Origin: UBA5342 sp965662645
Lineage (GTDB): Bacteria > Bacteroidota > Bacteroidia > Bacteroidales > UBA5342
DNA: 64,000 nucleotides
Direction of reading: 5' to 3'
NCBI GenBank assembly: GCA_965662645.1
Contig: CBFIII010000009.1
Span: 38,859 to 102,858, forward strand
The position numbers and the translations under genes were made by a program. Numbering within the stretch: position 1 is the stretch's first letter; the number at the start of each line of letters is the position of its first letter. Below, one piece after another: positions 38,437 to 47,249 of the stretch. Under the pieces are notes generated by a model, which worked only from the letters and a program-made list of their open reading frames with translations, did not search any database and was not told the origin of the DNA.

Positions 38437-39693
38437 TTACTTAAAAACAATCTTCTCCGCATCGCCAAAGGTCTCATAGCTCGAGGTGATAATACTTTCC
38501 CCCTCTTGTAAGCCTTCTACTATTTCGTAGAACTGCGGATTCTGTTTTCCAATTTTAATACTACGCTTGATGGCAAAGTCACCCGATTCGTCTAGCACAA
38601 AGACCCACTGTCCGCCAGTGCTTTGGAAAAAGCTTCCGCGGGGTATCATAATGGCTTCTACGGCTGAGCCTAATTGTAATTTCACGTAATAAGTTTGCCC
38701 TGTGCGGATATTTTCTGGCTTTTCGTTATCAAAAACCAGATCGACCTTGAACTGTCCATCGCGCACTTCTGGATATACGCGTCGTATATGCAATTGAAAA
38801 TCATCGGCATTGCGATCAATATTACCGGTTAGATTCTCTCTTACACGGTCGATATAGTGCTCATCGACATCAGCCGTAATTTTATGATCTGTGAGTACAC
38901 TAATAACCCCTATCGACTGGTTGGCACTCACCGTTTGCCCAAGCTCTTCATTGAAGTTGCCCAGTTGCCCAGAAGTACTAGCGCGAATGAGTAATTTATC
39001 GGCACGCTTTTGTTTCTCTCTCAGATTTAGCTTGTTGATGTCCATTGACTCTTTGAGCTGTTTCAACTGGGTAATCTGATAGATGGAATCCTGTTGTTGA
39101 CTTTCCACCAGAAAATGATTCCGACTCAGTTGCATTTCATAATTTTCCTTGGCCCGCAAATAGTCCTCTTTGGTTCCCATACCATCGTTATACATCGCCT
39201 CATTTTGCTGATACTCACGCTTCATCTGTTTCACCTCAAGATCAGAAGTCATGCGTTGTTGTGTGAGCTCAATTTTACGTTTATTGATGTCCACCAACTG
39301 CTTATTGTAAGAATTCTGTTGTTCGGCGAAGGTGGCTTCTGCATTCTGAATCTCGAGCAATAACTCAGGATTAGAGAGTTTAAGGATGACGTCTCCTTCA
39401 TTGACCATGACGCCATTTTCAACGTACTTTTCCTCAATCGTTCCACGCTCCTTACTGTTCACATAAATAGTAGATATCGGCTCTACAGTACCATTGAGAC
39501 TGATGTAATCATTAAACACTGCTTTATTCACAGTAGAAATGGTCAACTTATCTTTCTCTACTTTGTAAACTGATAATTTACTGCCAAATACCGACATTGA
39601 TATCAGTCCAAGCACAACAAATATACCTGCAGCAATACCAATATGCTTAGGTCTAATGCCTTTTTTCTTTTCTATTTTTCTATCCATTCCCAT
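38437..39693 (-). CDS. HlyD/MacA-like periplasmic adaptor of an ABC efflux complex
   Basis: 418 residues. One membrane anchor (about 17-38), then a barrel-sandwich half (VNSKERGTIEEKYVENGVMVNEGDVILKLSN), a long alpha-helical hairpin (about 115-235, rich in Gln, Glu and Lys), the second lipoyl half (LIRASTSGQLGNFNEELGQTVSANQSIGVI) and a beta-barrel/MP domain (about 290-418). It bridges the inner-membrane permease and the TolC channel. It lies 52 bp downstream of the TolC-like gene in the same operon. Confidence 0.94.
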   Translation of the reverse strand: MGMDRKIEKKKGIRPKHIGIAAGIFVVLGLISMSVFGSKLSVYKVEKDKLTISTVNKAVFNDYISLNGTVEPISTIYVNSKERGTIEEKYVENGVMVNEGDVILKLSNPELLLEIQNAEATFAEQQNSYNKQLVDINKRKIELTQQRMTSDLEVKQMKREYQQNEAMYNDGMGTKEDYLRAKENYEMQLSRNHFLVESQQQDSIYQITQLKQLKESMDINKLNLREKQKRADKLLIRASTSGQLGNFNEELGQTVSANQSIGVISVLTDHKITADVDEHYIDRVRENLTGNIDRNADDFQLHIRRVYPEVRDGQFKVDLVFDNEKPENIRTGQTYYVKLQLGSAVEAIMIPRGSFFQSTGGQWVFVLDESGDFAIKRSIKIGKQNPQFYEIVEGLQEGESIITSSYETFGDAEKIVFK

Positions 39694-39745
39694 AACTTCG
39701 TATATTTTATAAATGTATGCTGATTATAGCCACACATCGGTCTAT

Positions 39746-41269
39746 TTAATTATTAATTAGTTGATCAAAATCCACCTCTAAATCCTTATTCTCAATAAAA
39801 TCGTAAAGCGTATAAACACGCATATCGAAGTAACTATACCAATAACTATGGAGGGCATCGAGGTAACTCCTACGAGCAGCATCGCGCTGATTAATGCTAT
39901 TGATAAGCTTAATCAAATCGACTTCACCTTTCTTGAAATATTTATCATAAATGACATAGGATTCTTGTGCGGCTTTATCAGAAATTGCTGCGGCCTCTAT
40001 ATTCGTTGGCAACAGGTTAAACTGACGCACCATAATGAGTATTTGCTGTTTAAAATTCGCCAAATCTTGCTCATACTCACTCTCTGATATTTCATATTGA
40101 GCCTTACGGATATTGTAAGTACCACGACGCCTGCCCCAATCAATGATAGGCATTGAGATACCTACAGTGGCTTGTGAGTAACGATCAAAAGGAGGACGAA
40201 ACATAGTCCCCACATCACCGTTGACATAAGAAGCACTACTCGCATCAAATCCACCATCAATCTTACTGATACCATAGCCTGCAACCAAATCAAAAGAAAA
40301 ACCTTTTTCTCGTTTTGCCTTTTCTAACTGTGACTCAGCATAAAGAACATTAAGTTTATAATCAATCATTTCGGGGTTATTGTTTACCGCACGCTCTAGT
40401 ATTTCGACCTCATTCAGAATCGATTTAGGTACTTCATAATTAAAGACTAATTCGATAGGTGTATTGGGAGGCAATTTCAAATAACTATTAAGACTCATCA
40501 GTGCCTGTTCCTGATATATACTTGACTGGTTCACTTGTACTTCTGCATTCTTGAGGCTGACCTCTAGGTCAAGCACATCAACCCTTTTCATAATGCCCAA
40601 AGCATATTTTTTCAGCCCCATCTTATAACGGTACTGGGCATTCTCCTTCTTTTGCAGGGCTATTTGCAAGTTATTTTGGGCTTGCGCCAAATTAAAAAAG
40701 CGGTTTACCACCGTGCGATGCATCTGCTCTGTATTATACAAGTACTCCTTCTTTGCTTTTTCAAACTCAAGAGGAGATGTTTTACGTAACCATTTAAAGG
40801 CATTGTAACCAAATACCGTTTGCTGATAGGATATACTGAAAGGCGTAGAAGAGAATTGATAGTAGGAATTTTTACCAAAATTATCTAAACGGTCAATGTC
40901 ATAATTAAGCTTAAGCGTACCGCCAGTAAACGCTATGTTTTGCGCCACATTAAGACCTATAGCAGTGGTCAAATCCTCAGTAGGTACATAATCATAAGTT
41001 TTGGTCATGCTATTAAACTCTCGCGTATTCACCTGCTGATAATCGACCAGATTAGCATTAAAATTAAGTGAGGGTAAGAATAAAGCTTTATCATTTTTAT
41101 ACGTCCAATAGTCCGATAAATACATGTTCTTATTCCTAAATGCAGCTATGGATTGCTGTTCCGCAAGAACGATAGCTTCTGGAAGACTCAAATACAAGGT
41201 ATCCTGCCCCATAACTTTTGAGGGAAGAAACGTTAGTATGATAAAAAAATACAAGAAAATACGCATCAT
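39746..41269 (-). CDS. TolC-family outer-membrane efflux channel
   Basis: 507 residues with signal peptide (1-21) and two OEP repeats dominated by long amphipathic helices (for example FNLAQAQNNLQIALQKKENA and NIRKAQYEISESEYEQDLAN), typical of TolC channels. It is the first gene of the minus-strand efflux operon, directly downstream of a sigma-54-type promoter candidate, and diverges from the NtrC-type regulator at 41632. Cargo unknown. Confidence 0.94.
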   Translation of the reverse strand: MMRIFLYFFIILTFLPSKVMGQDTLYLSLPEAIVLAEQQSIAAFRNKNMYLSDYWTYKNDKALFLPSLNFNANLVDYQQVNTREFNSMTKTYDYVPTEDLTTAIGLNVAQNIAFTGGTLKLNYDIDRLDNFGKNSYYQFSSTPFSISYQQTVFGYNAFKWLRKTSPLEFEKAKKEYLYNTEQMHRTVVNRFFNLAQAQNNLQIALQKKENAQYRYKMGLKKYALGIMKRVDVLDLEVSLKNAEVQVNQSSIYQEQALMSLNSYLKLPPNTPIELVFNYEVPKSILNEVEILERAVNNNPEMIDYKLNVLYAESQLEKAKREKGFSFDLVAGYGISKIDGGFDASSASYVNGDVGTMFRPPFDRYSQATVGISMPIIDWGRRRGTYNIRKAQYEISESEYEQDLANFKQQILIMVRQFNLLPTNIEAAAISDKAAQESYVIYDKYFKKGEVDLIKLINSINQRDAARRSYLDALHSYWYSYFDMRVYTLYDFIENKDLEVDFDQLINN

Positions 41270-41294
41270 TTTGTTAGTGCTTTCCTAGGAGTTT

Positions 41295-41311
41295 TGCCAA
41301 GACGATGCCAA
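41295..41311 (-). promoter_or_regulatory. candidate sigma-54 (-24/-12) promoter of the efflux operon
   Basis: Minus-strand sequence TTGGCATCGTCTTGGCA has the invariant GG and GC elements separated by exactly 10 bp, and matches TGGCA(n)6TTGCA except one base (TGGCA). The predicted start would be near 41284, about 15 bp before the tolC start codon. A sigma-54 activator is encoded divergently at 41632, which fits. Confidence 0.65.
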
Positions 41312-41375
41312 AACAAGCATCAGATTAATAACCAGAAACTTAACAAAGCTACCCCTCACCTCATTATAGCAAAAG

Positions 41376-41413
41376 TGTCAAATTTTTAGACACATGTGTC
41401 AATTTTTTTGACA
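41376..41413. promoter_or_regulatory. two 17-bp dyads, likely enhancer sites for the NtrC-type regulator
   Basis: TGTCAAATTTTTAGACA (41376-41392) and TGTCAATTTTTTTGACA (41397-41413) are near-identical dyads with TGTC/GACA arms. Their centres are 21 bp apart, two DNA turns, so both lie on one face. They sit about 92-130 bp upstream of the predicted tolC transcription start, the usual range of sigma-54 enhancer sites. Confidence 0.65.
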
Positions 41414-41570
41414 AATACACGCATCATCTATTTAAGAACTAAAGATTTAGATTCACACAGAAGTCTGTAATGTTAAAAAAAAATTGTTTTACTTTGTCTA
41501 GTATCTTAAGAATTTAGTAGATTATTAAAGATTTTTGGCCTAAAAAAACAGATTATTAAATACAAACCAG

Positions 41571-41605
41571 TCCATTATCCATTGTCCATTGTCCATTGTC
41601 CATTA
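41571..41605. repeat. five tandem heptamers TCCATTR in the leader of the regulator gene
   Basis: TCCATTA, then three TCCATTG, then TCCATTA, ending 26 bp before the ATG at 41632. A looser relative (GTCCATTGTCTGTTATC) lies at 38396-38412. The 41414-41570 stretch is AT-rich with no other feature seen. Confidence 0.8.
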
Positions 41606-41631
41606 CCTATCAGTCTATCAATTATAAAAAA

Positions 41632-42954
41632 ATGAAACAAAACAGCATTCTCATAGTTGACGATAATCGTTCTGTTATCAGCTCATTGGAGCTTTTATTG
41701 AGCGACTATTTTGAGCGCATCGATACCTTAACTAGCCCCAAAACGCTCTTGCGCCAAATAGAAGCTCATCATTATAATGTCTTACTGCTGGATATGAACT
41801 TTACGGGAGGCATCAATACGGGCAACGAAGGACTATATTGGCTCAAACGCGTAAAAGAACTGGATGCCGCCATTGGCATTGTGATGTTTACAGCCTATGC
41901 GGAGGTCGATTTAGCGGTAAAATGCCTCAAACTAGGTGCTGACGATTTTGTGGTAAAACCATGGGATAACGATAAACTGATTGCTAGTTTGAGTTCGGTA
42001 GCTACAATGTATCAGAAAAGCAAAGGCAAGAAAGCTCAGCCTCAAAAGAAAATTGAGATTATTGGCGATTCAGACGAACTTAACAAAGTACTCAGCATAG
42101 CGAAAAAGGTAGCAAGTACCGATGCCAACGTCCTACTAACGGGTGAGAATGGCACAGGAAAAGACTTGATAGCTCAACACCTACACGAGATGTCGGCGCG
42201 CAAAGGAAAAAACTTTGTGGCAGTAGATATGGGTGCCATTGCACCTACCCTTTTCGAAAGCGAACTCTTTGGTCATAAAAAAGGAGCATTTACCGATGCC
42301 TGTGAAGACAAAGTGGGGAAATTCGAGCTCGCCTCTGGTGGTACTCTGTTCTTAGATGAAATAGGCAACATCCCTATCGAGTTGCAAGCCAAATTGCTAT
42401 CCGTACTTCAAAACAGACTAATTTCCCGCGTGGGAGAAAGCACCACCATGCCCGTGGATGTGCGCCTCATTGCAGCCACCAACAGCAACCTCGACCTTAA
42501 AGTAGCAGAAGGCTCTTTTCGCGAAGATTTGCTTTACCGCATCAACACCATTCATATAGAGATACCGCCACTACGCCAACGTGGTGATGATATCATTTTG
42601 CTGACCAATCATTTTCTGAAACTATACGGAAAAAAGTACAACAAAACGCTAAAGCTCAGTCCTGCGGCGCAGAAGAAACTACTAAACCATCCTTTTCCTG
42701 GTAATGTGCGCGAACTACAACACTGTATAGAAAAAGCGGTTATACTGTGTGACAAGCCAGAAATAGAAACTAATGACTTTTATTTTAGAGAATCGACCAT
42801 CAAGTGCGAACAGGAAGAAACGATTGAAGAAATGGAGAAACGCGCCATTGCGCAAGCAATAAAAAAGTGTGACAACAACTACTCCTTAGTAGCTAAGCAA
42901 CTAGGCATTACGCGTCAAACGCTCTACAACAAAATAAAGAAACACCAACTGTAA
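41632..42954 (+). CDS. sigma-54-dependent NtrC-type response regulator
   Basis: 440 residues from the ATG at 41632; the frame extends 12 codons upstream into the heptamer repeat, but MKQNSILIVDDN is the natural receiver start. Receiver (1-120) with acidic pair Asp10/Asp11, phospho-acceptor Asp54 and Lys in VVKPW; AAA+ domain (about 140-365) with Walker A GENGTGKD, the sigma-54 contact loop GAFTDA, and LFLDEIGNIP; C-terminal Fis-type helix-turn-helix (NYSLVAKQLGITRQTLYNKI). The partner kinase overlaps its stop codon. The divergent efflux operon with a -24/-12 promoter is the likely target. Confidence 0.95.
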   Translation: MKQNSILIVDDNRSVISSLELLLSDYFERIDTLTSPKTLLRQIEAHHYNVLLLDMNFTGGINTGNEGLYWLKRVKELDAAIGIVMFTAYAEVDLAVKCLKLGADDFVVKPWDNDKLIASLSSVATMYQKSKGKKAQPQKKIEIIGDSDELNKVLSIAKKVASTDANVLLTGENGTGKDLIAQHLHEMSARKGKNFVAVDMGAIAPTLFESELFGHKKGAFTDACEDKVGKFELASGGTLFLDEIGNIPIELQAKLLSVLQNRLISRVGESTTMPVDVRLIAATNSNLDLKVAEGSFREDLLYRINTIHIEIPPLRQRGDDIILLTNHFLKLYGKKYNKTLKLSPAAQKKLLNHPFPGNVRELQHCIEKAVILCDKPEIETNDFYFRESTIKCEQEETIEEMEKRAIAQAIKKCDNNYSLVAKQLGITRQTLYNKIKKHQL

Positions 42955-44270
42955 TGGGAAAGAATAATCTCAACTTACTCCTACTCTTACTAGCCATCGT
43001 GACGACATCAGGCGCTATCATGTGGTCCTTTCTGTCAGGATTTACGATTACCCTTAGTCTTGTATTGATAGCAGTAGATGGTGCATTTATCGCTTCGGTC
43101 TTTAGCTTAAGCCAAAAAGCACAACGCAAAATCACTTATTTCTTTGATGCCGTAGAGAATAATGATTCCACCATTTTTTTCAATGAAAAAATTAAGGGTA
43201 ACACAGAGAAAGGTCTTAACCAAAGCCTCAACCGAGTAAATGGTCTGATAAAAGAGATAAAACAACGCCTTATAGAACAAGAAAACTATTACCAAACCAT
43301 ACTGGAACAAGCCTCATCAGGCATCCTCTGCATCGATGATAAAAAGAATGTCTTGTTAGCCAACAAATCCGCCATTGCGTTTTTTGATGTCATAGTCTTA
43401 ACCCACCTCACACAACTCAAGCGTGTGGACGAACACTTATACAAACGCCTCGCTACAATAGAGGGTAATGATAACTTTTCGATTTCCTTCACCACCTCTA
43501 AAGGCCGCGTACAACTCTCGGCATCTGTTTCTGTTTTTAAAATAGATCAAGAAAACATCCACCTCATTTCACTACAAGACATCAGCACGCCCCTAAGCGA
43601 CAAAGAGATGGAATCATGGACTAAACTTACCCAAGTGCTCACGCACGAAATAATGAATAACTTAGCGCCCGTCATTTCATTATCTCAAGATATACAGAAG
43701 CGGTTAGACAACTCCACCTTAGAGCCTGAGAAAGCAAAAAAAGCATTCGAGATCATTCAGAATCAAAGTCAAAGTCTATTAACCTTTGTAGAAACGTACC
43801 GTAAATTCACCAAACTCCCCCTTCCCAACAAGCAAGACATTAAAGTCTCTGATTTATTTGACCGACTACGCATATTGTATGGGTCATTTCCTGAATCAGA
43901 ACATATTACATTTAAAGTCTCGAATCCTAAACAAGATTATAACCTGTTCGTAGATGAAGGACAAATGGTACAAGTCCTGATCAATTTAGTAAAAAATGCC
44001 ATCGAAGCCTTTAACCATAAAAGCAATGGCACCATTCATTTATGGGCAGCAGAAAAAGGCAGCCAGAGACAAAGCCAAATCTATATAGAAGACAATGGTT
44101 CGGGTATATCTGAAGACATCAAAGAAAGCATCTTTGTCCCTTTCTTTACAACAAAAAATAATGGTTCGGGAATAGGATTAAGTCTTGTTAGTCAAATTAT
44201 TCGCTTGCATAACGGCAGTATTGAACTGATGGAATCTGATGATAAAACCATCTTCAAGATTGTCATCTAA
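42954..44270 (+). CDS. membrane histidine kinase partner of the NtrC-type regulator
   Basis: 438 residues; the start overlaps the regulator stop (TAATG), so translation is coupled. Two membrane segments (about 5-25 and 28-48), a PAS-like sensor domain (about 95-210, GILCIDDKKNVLLANKSAIAF), and a kinase core with His231 (LTHEIMNNLAPV), N-box LVKNAIEAF, DNGSGI and NNGSGIGLSLV. There is only a very short loop between the membrane segments, so the signal is probably sensed inside the cell or in the membrane. It phosphorylates the regulator upstream (inference from pairing). Confidence 0.94.
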   Translation: MGKNNLNLLLLLLAIVTTSGAIMWSFLSGFTITLSLVLIAVDGAFIASVFSLSQKAQRKITYFFDAVENNDSTIFFNEKIKGNTEKGLNQSLNRVNGLIKEIKQRLIEQENYYQTILEQASSGILCIDDKKNVLLANKSAIAFFDVIVLTHLTQLKRVDEHLYKRLATIEGNDNFSISFTTSKGRVQLSASVSVFKIDQENIHLISLQDISTPLSDKEMESWTKLTQVLTHEIMNNLAPVISLSQDIQKRLDNSTLEPEKAKKAFEIIQNQSQSLLTFVETYRKFTKLPLPNKQDIKVSDLFDRLRILYGSFPESEHITFKVSNPKQDYNLFVDEGQMVQVLINLVKNAIEAFNHKSNGTIHLWAAEKGSQRQSQIYIEDNGSGISEDIKESIFVPFFTTKNNGSGIGLSLVSQIIRLHNGSIELMESDDKTIFKIVI

Positions 44271-44637
44271 TGCGGATTTTCTTAAGACCCAATAGAAGTT
44301 TTCAGCACTGATACATCTTCCTAATAAACGATGAGTATTATGACTTGATTCATAAAACACAAGACCCTCTTTATCAGATCATACAAAATCCTTCAAGGTA
44401 TTACTCATAGCTTATAAAGAGCAAGCATAGGACTAATACCAAAAGCATCACAAAATACGCTGTATAATTCATTTCTTTTTCGTTTTCTTCGTCAATCAAA
44501 CAAAAAATATTCTAAATTCTTTCAGTACACTTTGAAACACATTTGGTATAATCAGATAGCGTAAACACCTATTCTGTACCGAAGACTGTATCATAAAAAA
44601 ACTTCATCCCCAGAAAGTCAGAAGCTAAAAAAATAAG
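44271..44637. other. non-coding gap between convergent kinase and DUF1961 genes
   Basis: AT-rich, no gene, no strong terminator hairpin and no clear repeat seen. Confidence 0.6.
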
Positions 44638-45429
44638 TTATTTAGTATAGATTTTAAAATTTCGATAGATAGCTGAACGGGTAAACATATGACGTAAACC
44701 TATTCGTCCTTCGGTAATAGGCTCTACATCCGAAATGTCCCAAGCAAACAAAGACTCACCATCAACACTTTCCAGCTGGAAGTAAAGTTGATGCCCCGAC
44801 TTGATAGCTGTAATATGATATTTTTGCCCTGTTTTTATATAACCTTGCTGATCGTATGAAGGACTTATCTTTGTCACATTGAAATTTTGACCATTGGGTT
44901 TAGGGTATCTTCTAGCACGCACATAATAGGTACCATCTCCAGAATTTCCAAAAGCTGCATAACTAATGTGAAATGCATTCATATTATCGAAATAAGTTTT
45001 CATAGCTGGCACCTCACGAAATTTACTCCACTTTGAAATATCAGAGACAAAATCGCCTTCACCATCACCAGTAGCTTGTATATAAAGGATATTGACCCAT
45101 CGGTTTTCATCATCGGTACGGGTGTAATCGTATTCAATCTTTATGTCGCCAGAATAAGATTCCTTAGTCCATAATACCGCATGATGAGCATCATTTCGAG
45201 CCTCAGGACCAGCAGAAAAGTACATCCCTTCTTTCGAGTTTTCAACCGTGGCAAAGAGTCCATCAAGGGTCCAATTTTTAGTCCAATCTTTGGTACACTT
45301 ATCCTTAAAGACGAGATGCCATTGTTTGGAATCATTGCAATTTTCAAAACTAAATGAGCTTTGCTGTGCTATAACATTTAAACCAAACAACAACAAAACT
45401 GCTAACAAGACCTTTGTCTGTAATTTCAT
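44638..45429 (-). CDS. DUF1961 family secreted protein
   Basis: 263 residues from the ATG at 45429, which gives a clean signal peptide (MKLQTKVLLAVLLLFGLNVIA); the frame is open 14 codons upstream. The body is one beta-rich domain with WTLDGLFATVEN, MYFSAGPEARNDAHHAVLWT, YDYTRTDDENRWVNILYIQ and GRIGLRHMFTRSAIYRNFKI, the pattern I know as DUF1961, a concanavalin-like fold found in polysaccharide loci. Its biochemical role is not known to me. As the last gene of the GH78/lyase block it probably acts on the same glycan. Confidence 0.75.
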   Translation of the reverse strand: MKLQTKVLLAVLLLFGLNVIAQQSSFSFENCNDSKQWHLVFKDKCTKDWTKNWTLDGLFATVENSKEGMYFSAGPEARNDAHHAVLWTKESYSGDIKIEYDYTRTDDENRWVNILYIQATGDGEGDFVSDISKWSKFREVPAMKTYFDNMNAFHISYAAFGNSGDGTYYVRARRYPKPNGQNFNVTKISPSYDQQGYIKTGQKYHITAIKSGHQLYFQLESVDGESLFAWDISDVEPITEGRIGLRHMFTRSAIYRNFKIYTK

Positions 45430-45633
45430 ACTCTTATTTTTTTTTGGTTTTACGAATTCATTTGTGTGCATAAACTATGCGGATTTTTCTCCTCTACGGT
45501 CATTGGATTGCAAGTTCCTAAAAATTTTCCATAAACTCAAAAAAACCGCATTCATAAATCACTTTACCACTCGTGTAATACCAATTTGATTTTAAAATTA
45601 GCTCCAAGAGATAATCGTATTATGCCGATGTAG

Positions 45634-45678
45634 AATTAATTAAGCTATAAAAGCGTAGCGCATTAAAGCTTATTTTAA
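45634..45678 (-). repeat. 45-bp dispersed repeat, copy 2
   Basis: The reverse complement matches 24249-24293 in 41 of 45 positions. It covers the stop codon of the esterase at 45675. The flanking AATACCAATTTGATTTTAAA (45580-45599) has a relative at 9089-9110. Confidence 0.75.
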
Positions 45679-47126
45679 TTCACAATCGGTGTAACCTCCT
45701 CCCAATTATCGGTTCTAAACGAGGATGCTGGTAATAAATTGACATCATAAAGAGATCCCACAACCCAGTTAACCCAAGCATATCTTACAGCAACAGGCTT
45801 AGCCACCTCTTCACATGTTACAAATACATCCATACGGTTTACAATTTCTGCCTTTGCAGGATAAAAAACCTTATCTTCTCCTGCAACCTCAAATCCTTCT
45901 AAATCACCATACGTATAAAGCCCTGTCTCTGCATTTTTAAATTTCAGAAGTATTCCATCATCTTTTATCTCTTGATAATCAAATATAGGAGCAGCACAAT
46001 CTACCGATGTATATCCATAAGTCCGATTGAGTGCATTAAACAACAAACGATCAGCAACTTCCTTCTTTTTAGGGGGATGAATCTCATATTCAGTTCCTAT
46101 ATCCATTGTAATAGCAATTCCTGAATTTGGAATAGAATCTAAACATTGCAATTGAGATTCGCGTAGAAAAGCGGAATTGACAGGTTTAGAGGATTTTTTA
46201 TAGTTATACTTATAAGGTGCTATCTGCACATAGTAAAATGGGAAGTCACCGATTCCCCAACGTTGTCGCCAATCTTTAACCATTGCAGGAAAAAGTTTTT
46301 TATAACTTTCCGGATTAAATCGATTGGTTTCACCTTGATACCAGATAACGCCTTTTATAGTGTATGGCATTAATGGATTAATCATCGCATTAAATAAAGC
46401 AGTGCGAATACCATTTTGTTTTTTTGTAATGTCCACATTATCTAGGCTAAACTCTTCATAATCATCCAAGACCTCTTTACTCATCCAAGCCTGAACAAAA
46501 CTGCCCCCAAAAGAAGAATGAATTAAACCAACAGGAACATCTAAAATTTCCTGTAATTGTTGCCCAAAATAATAAGCAAGCGCACTAAAATTTAATACAT
46601 TTTCAGGACTAGCTTCTTGCCAAGGCATATACCCTTCTACATCTTGCAAAGGAGTTTTGGAGCCTGCTTTATCAACACTAAACAAGCGTAAATTAGAATT
46701 CGCAGACCTTGCTGTTGCCATTACAGACCCAAATACTGGTTGACCATCGTAACCTTTCATGGGTTGCTGCATATTCGATTGCCCCGAACACAACCAAACC
46801 TCTCCAAATAGTATATTATCTAAGATAATCTTTGACGAATCACTTTCTATCCTAATAACCTGTGGCTCTTTACTATTGGTGGTTTTTACTTGAATACGCC
46901 AAATTCCATTTTCATCTGCTTCAATTTGCAATGTTTCTTTCAACCACGACGTTTTAATCGCTATTTTTTCATTAGCATCAGCCCATCCCCATAACTCAAT
47001 CGTCGTATTACGCTGCAATACCATATTTGATGAAACAATGGCAGGCAATGTCACCTCTGCCTTTATTACTTCAGGTAGTAGCAGACTACATACTACGATG
47101 AATGTTGTTATAATTATTCTTTTCAT
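45675..47126 (-). CDS. SASA-type carbohydrate acetylesterase (sialate O-acetylesterase family)
   Basis: 483 residues with signal peptide (1-23). The SGNH-type SASA fold is shown by LFGEVWLCSGQSNM (catalytic Ser in SGQSNM), a Gly block at HSSFGGSFVQAW, GVIWYQGETN, and the late Asp/His pair in DIGTEYEIHP. A beta-rich N-terminal part (VLQRNTTIELWGWA, LWRIQVKT-like) is typical of bacterial members. Despite the family name, in plant or algal polysaccharide loci these remove acetyl groups from glycans. Same strand as the lyase fragments upstream and DUF1961 downstream. Confidence 0.9.
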   Translation of the reverse strand: MKRIIITTFIVVCSLLLPEVIKAEVTLPAIVSSNMVLQRNTTIELWGWADANEKIAIKTSWLKETLQIEADENGIWRIQVKTTNSKEPQVIRIESDSSKIILDNILFGEVWLCSGQSNMQQPMKGYDGQPVFGSVMATARSANSNLRLFSVDKAGSKTPLQDVEGYMPWQEASPENVLNFSALAYYFGQQLQEILDVPVGLIHSSFGGSFVQAWMSKEVLDDYEEFSLDNVDITKKQNGIRTALFNAMINPLMPYTIKGVIWYQGETNRFNPESYKKLFPAMVKDWRQRWGIGDFPFYYVQIAPYKYNYKKSSKPVNSAFLRESQLQCLDSIPNSGIAITMDIGTEYEIHPPKKKEVADRLLFNALNRTYGYTSVDCAAPIFDYQEIKDDGILLKFKNAETGLYTYGDLEGFEVAGEDKVFYPAKAEIVNRMDVFVTCEEVAKPVAVRYAWVNWVVGSLYDVNLLPASSFRTDNWEEVTPIVN

Positions 47127-47249
47127 ATATCTATAATTTAATTTATAATTACCACATAGCTTTCTGAAATATCTTATTCATAAGTTGCACTTGCTACTTG
47201 AATTTAAGGAAGTTAATAATTCGTTACGCTTAATTCATAACGCCTATTT

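Noticed and set aside
41596..41631. Upstream start for the NtrC-type regulator
   Set aside because: The extra codons lie in the heptamer repeat and leader; the receiver domain begins naturally at 41632.
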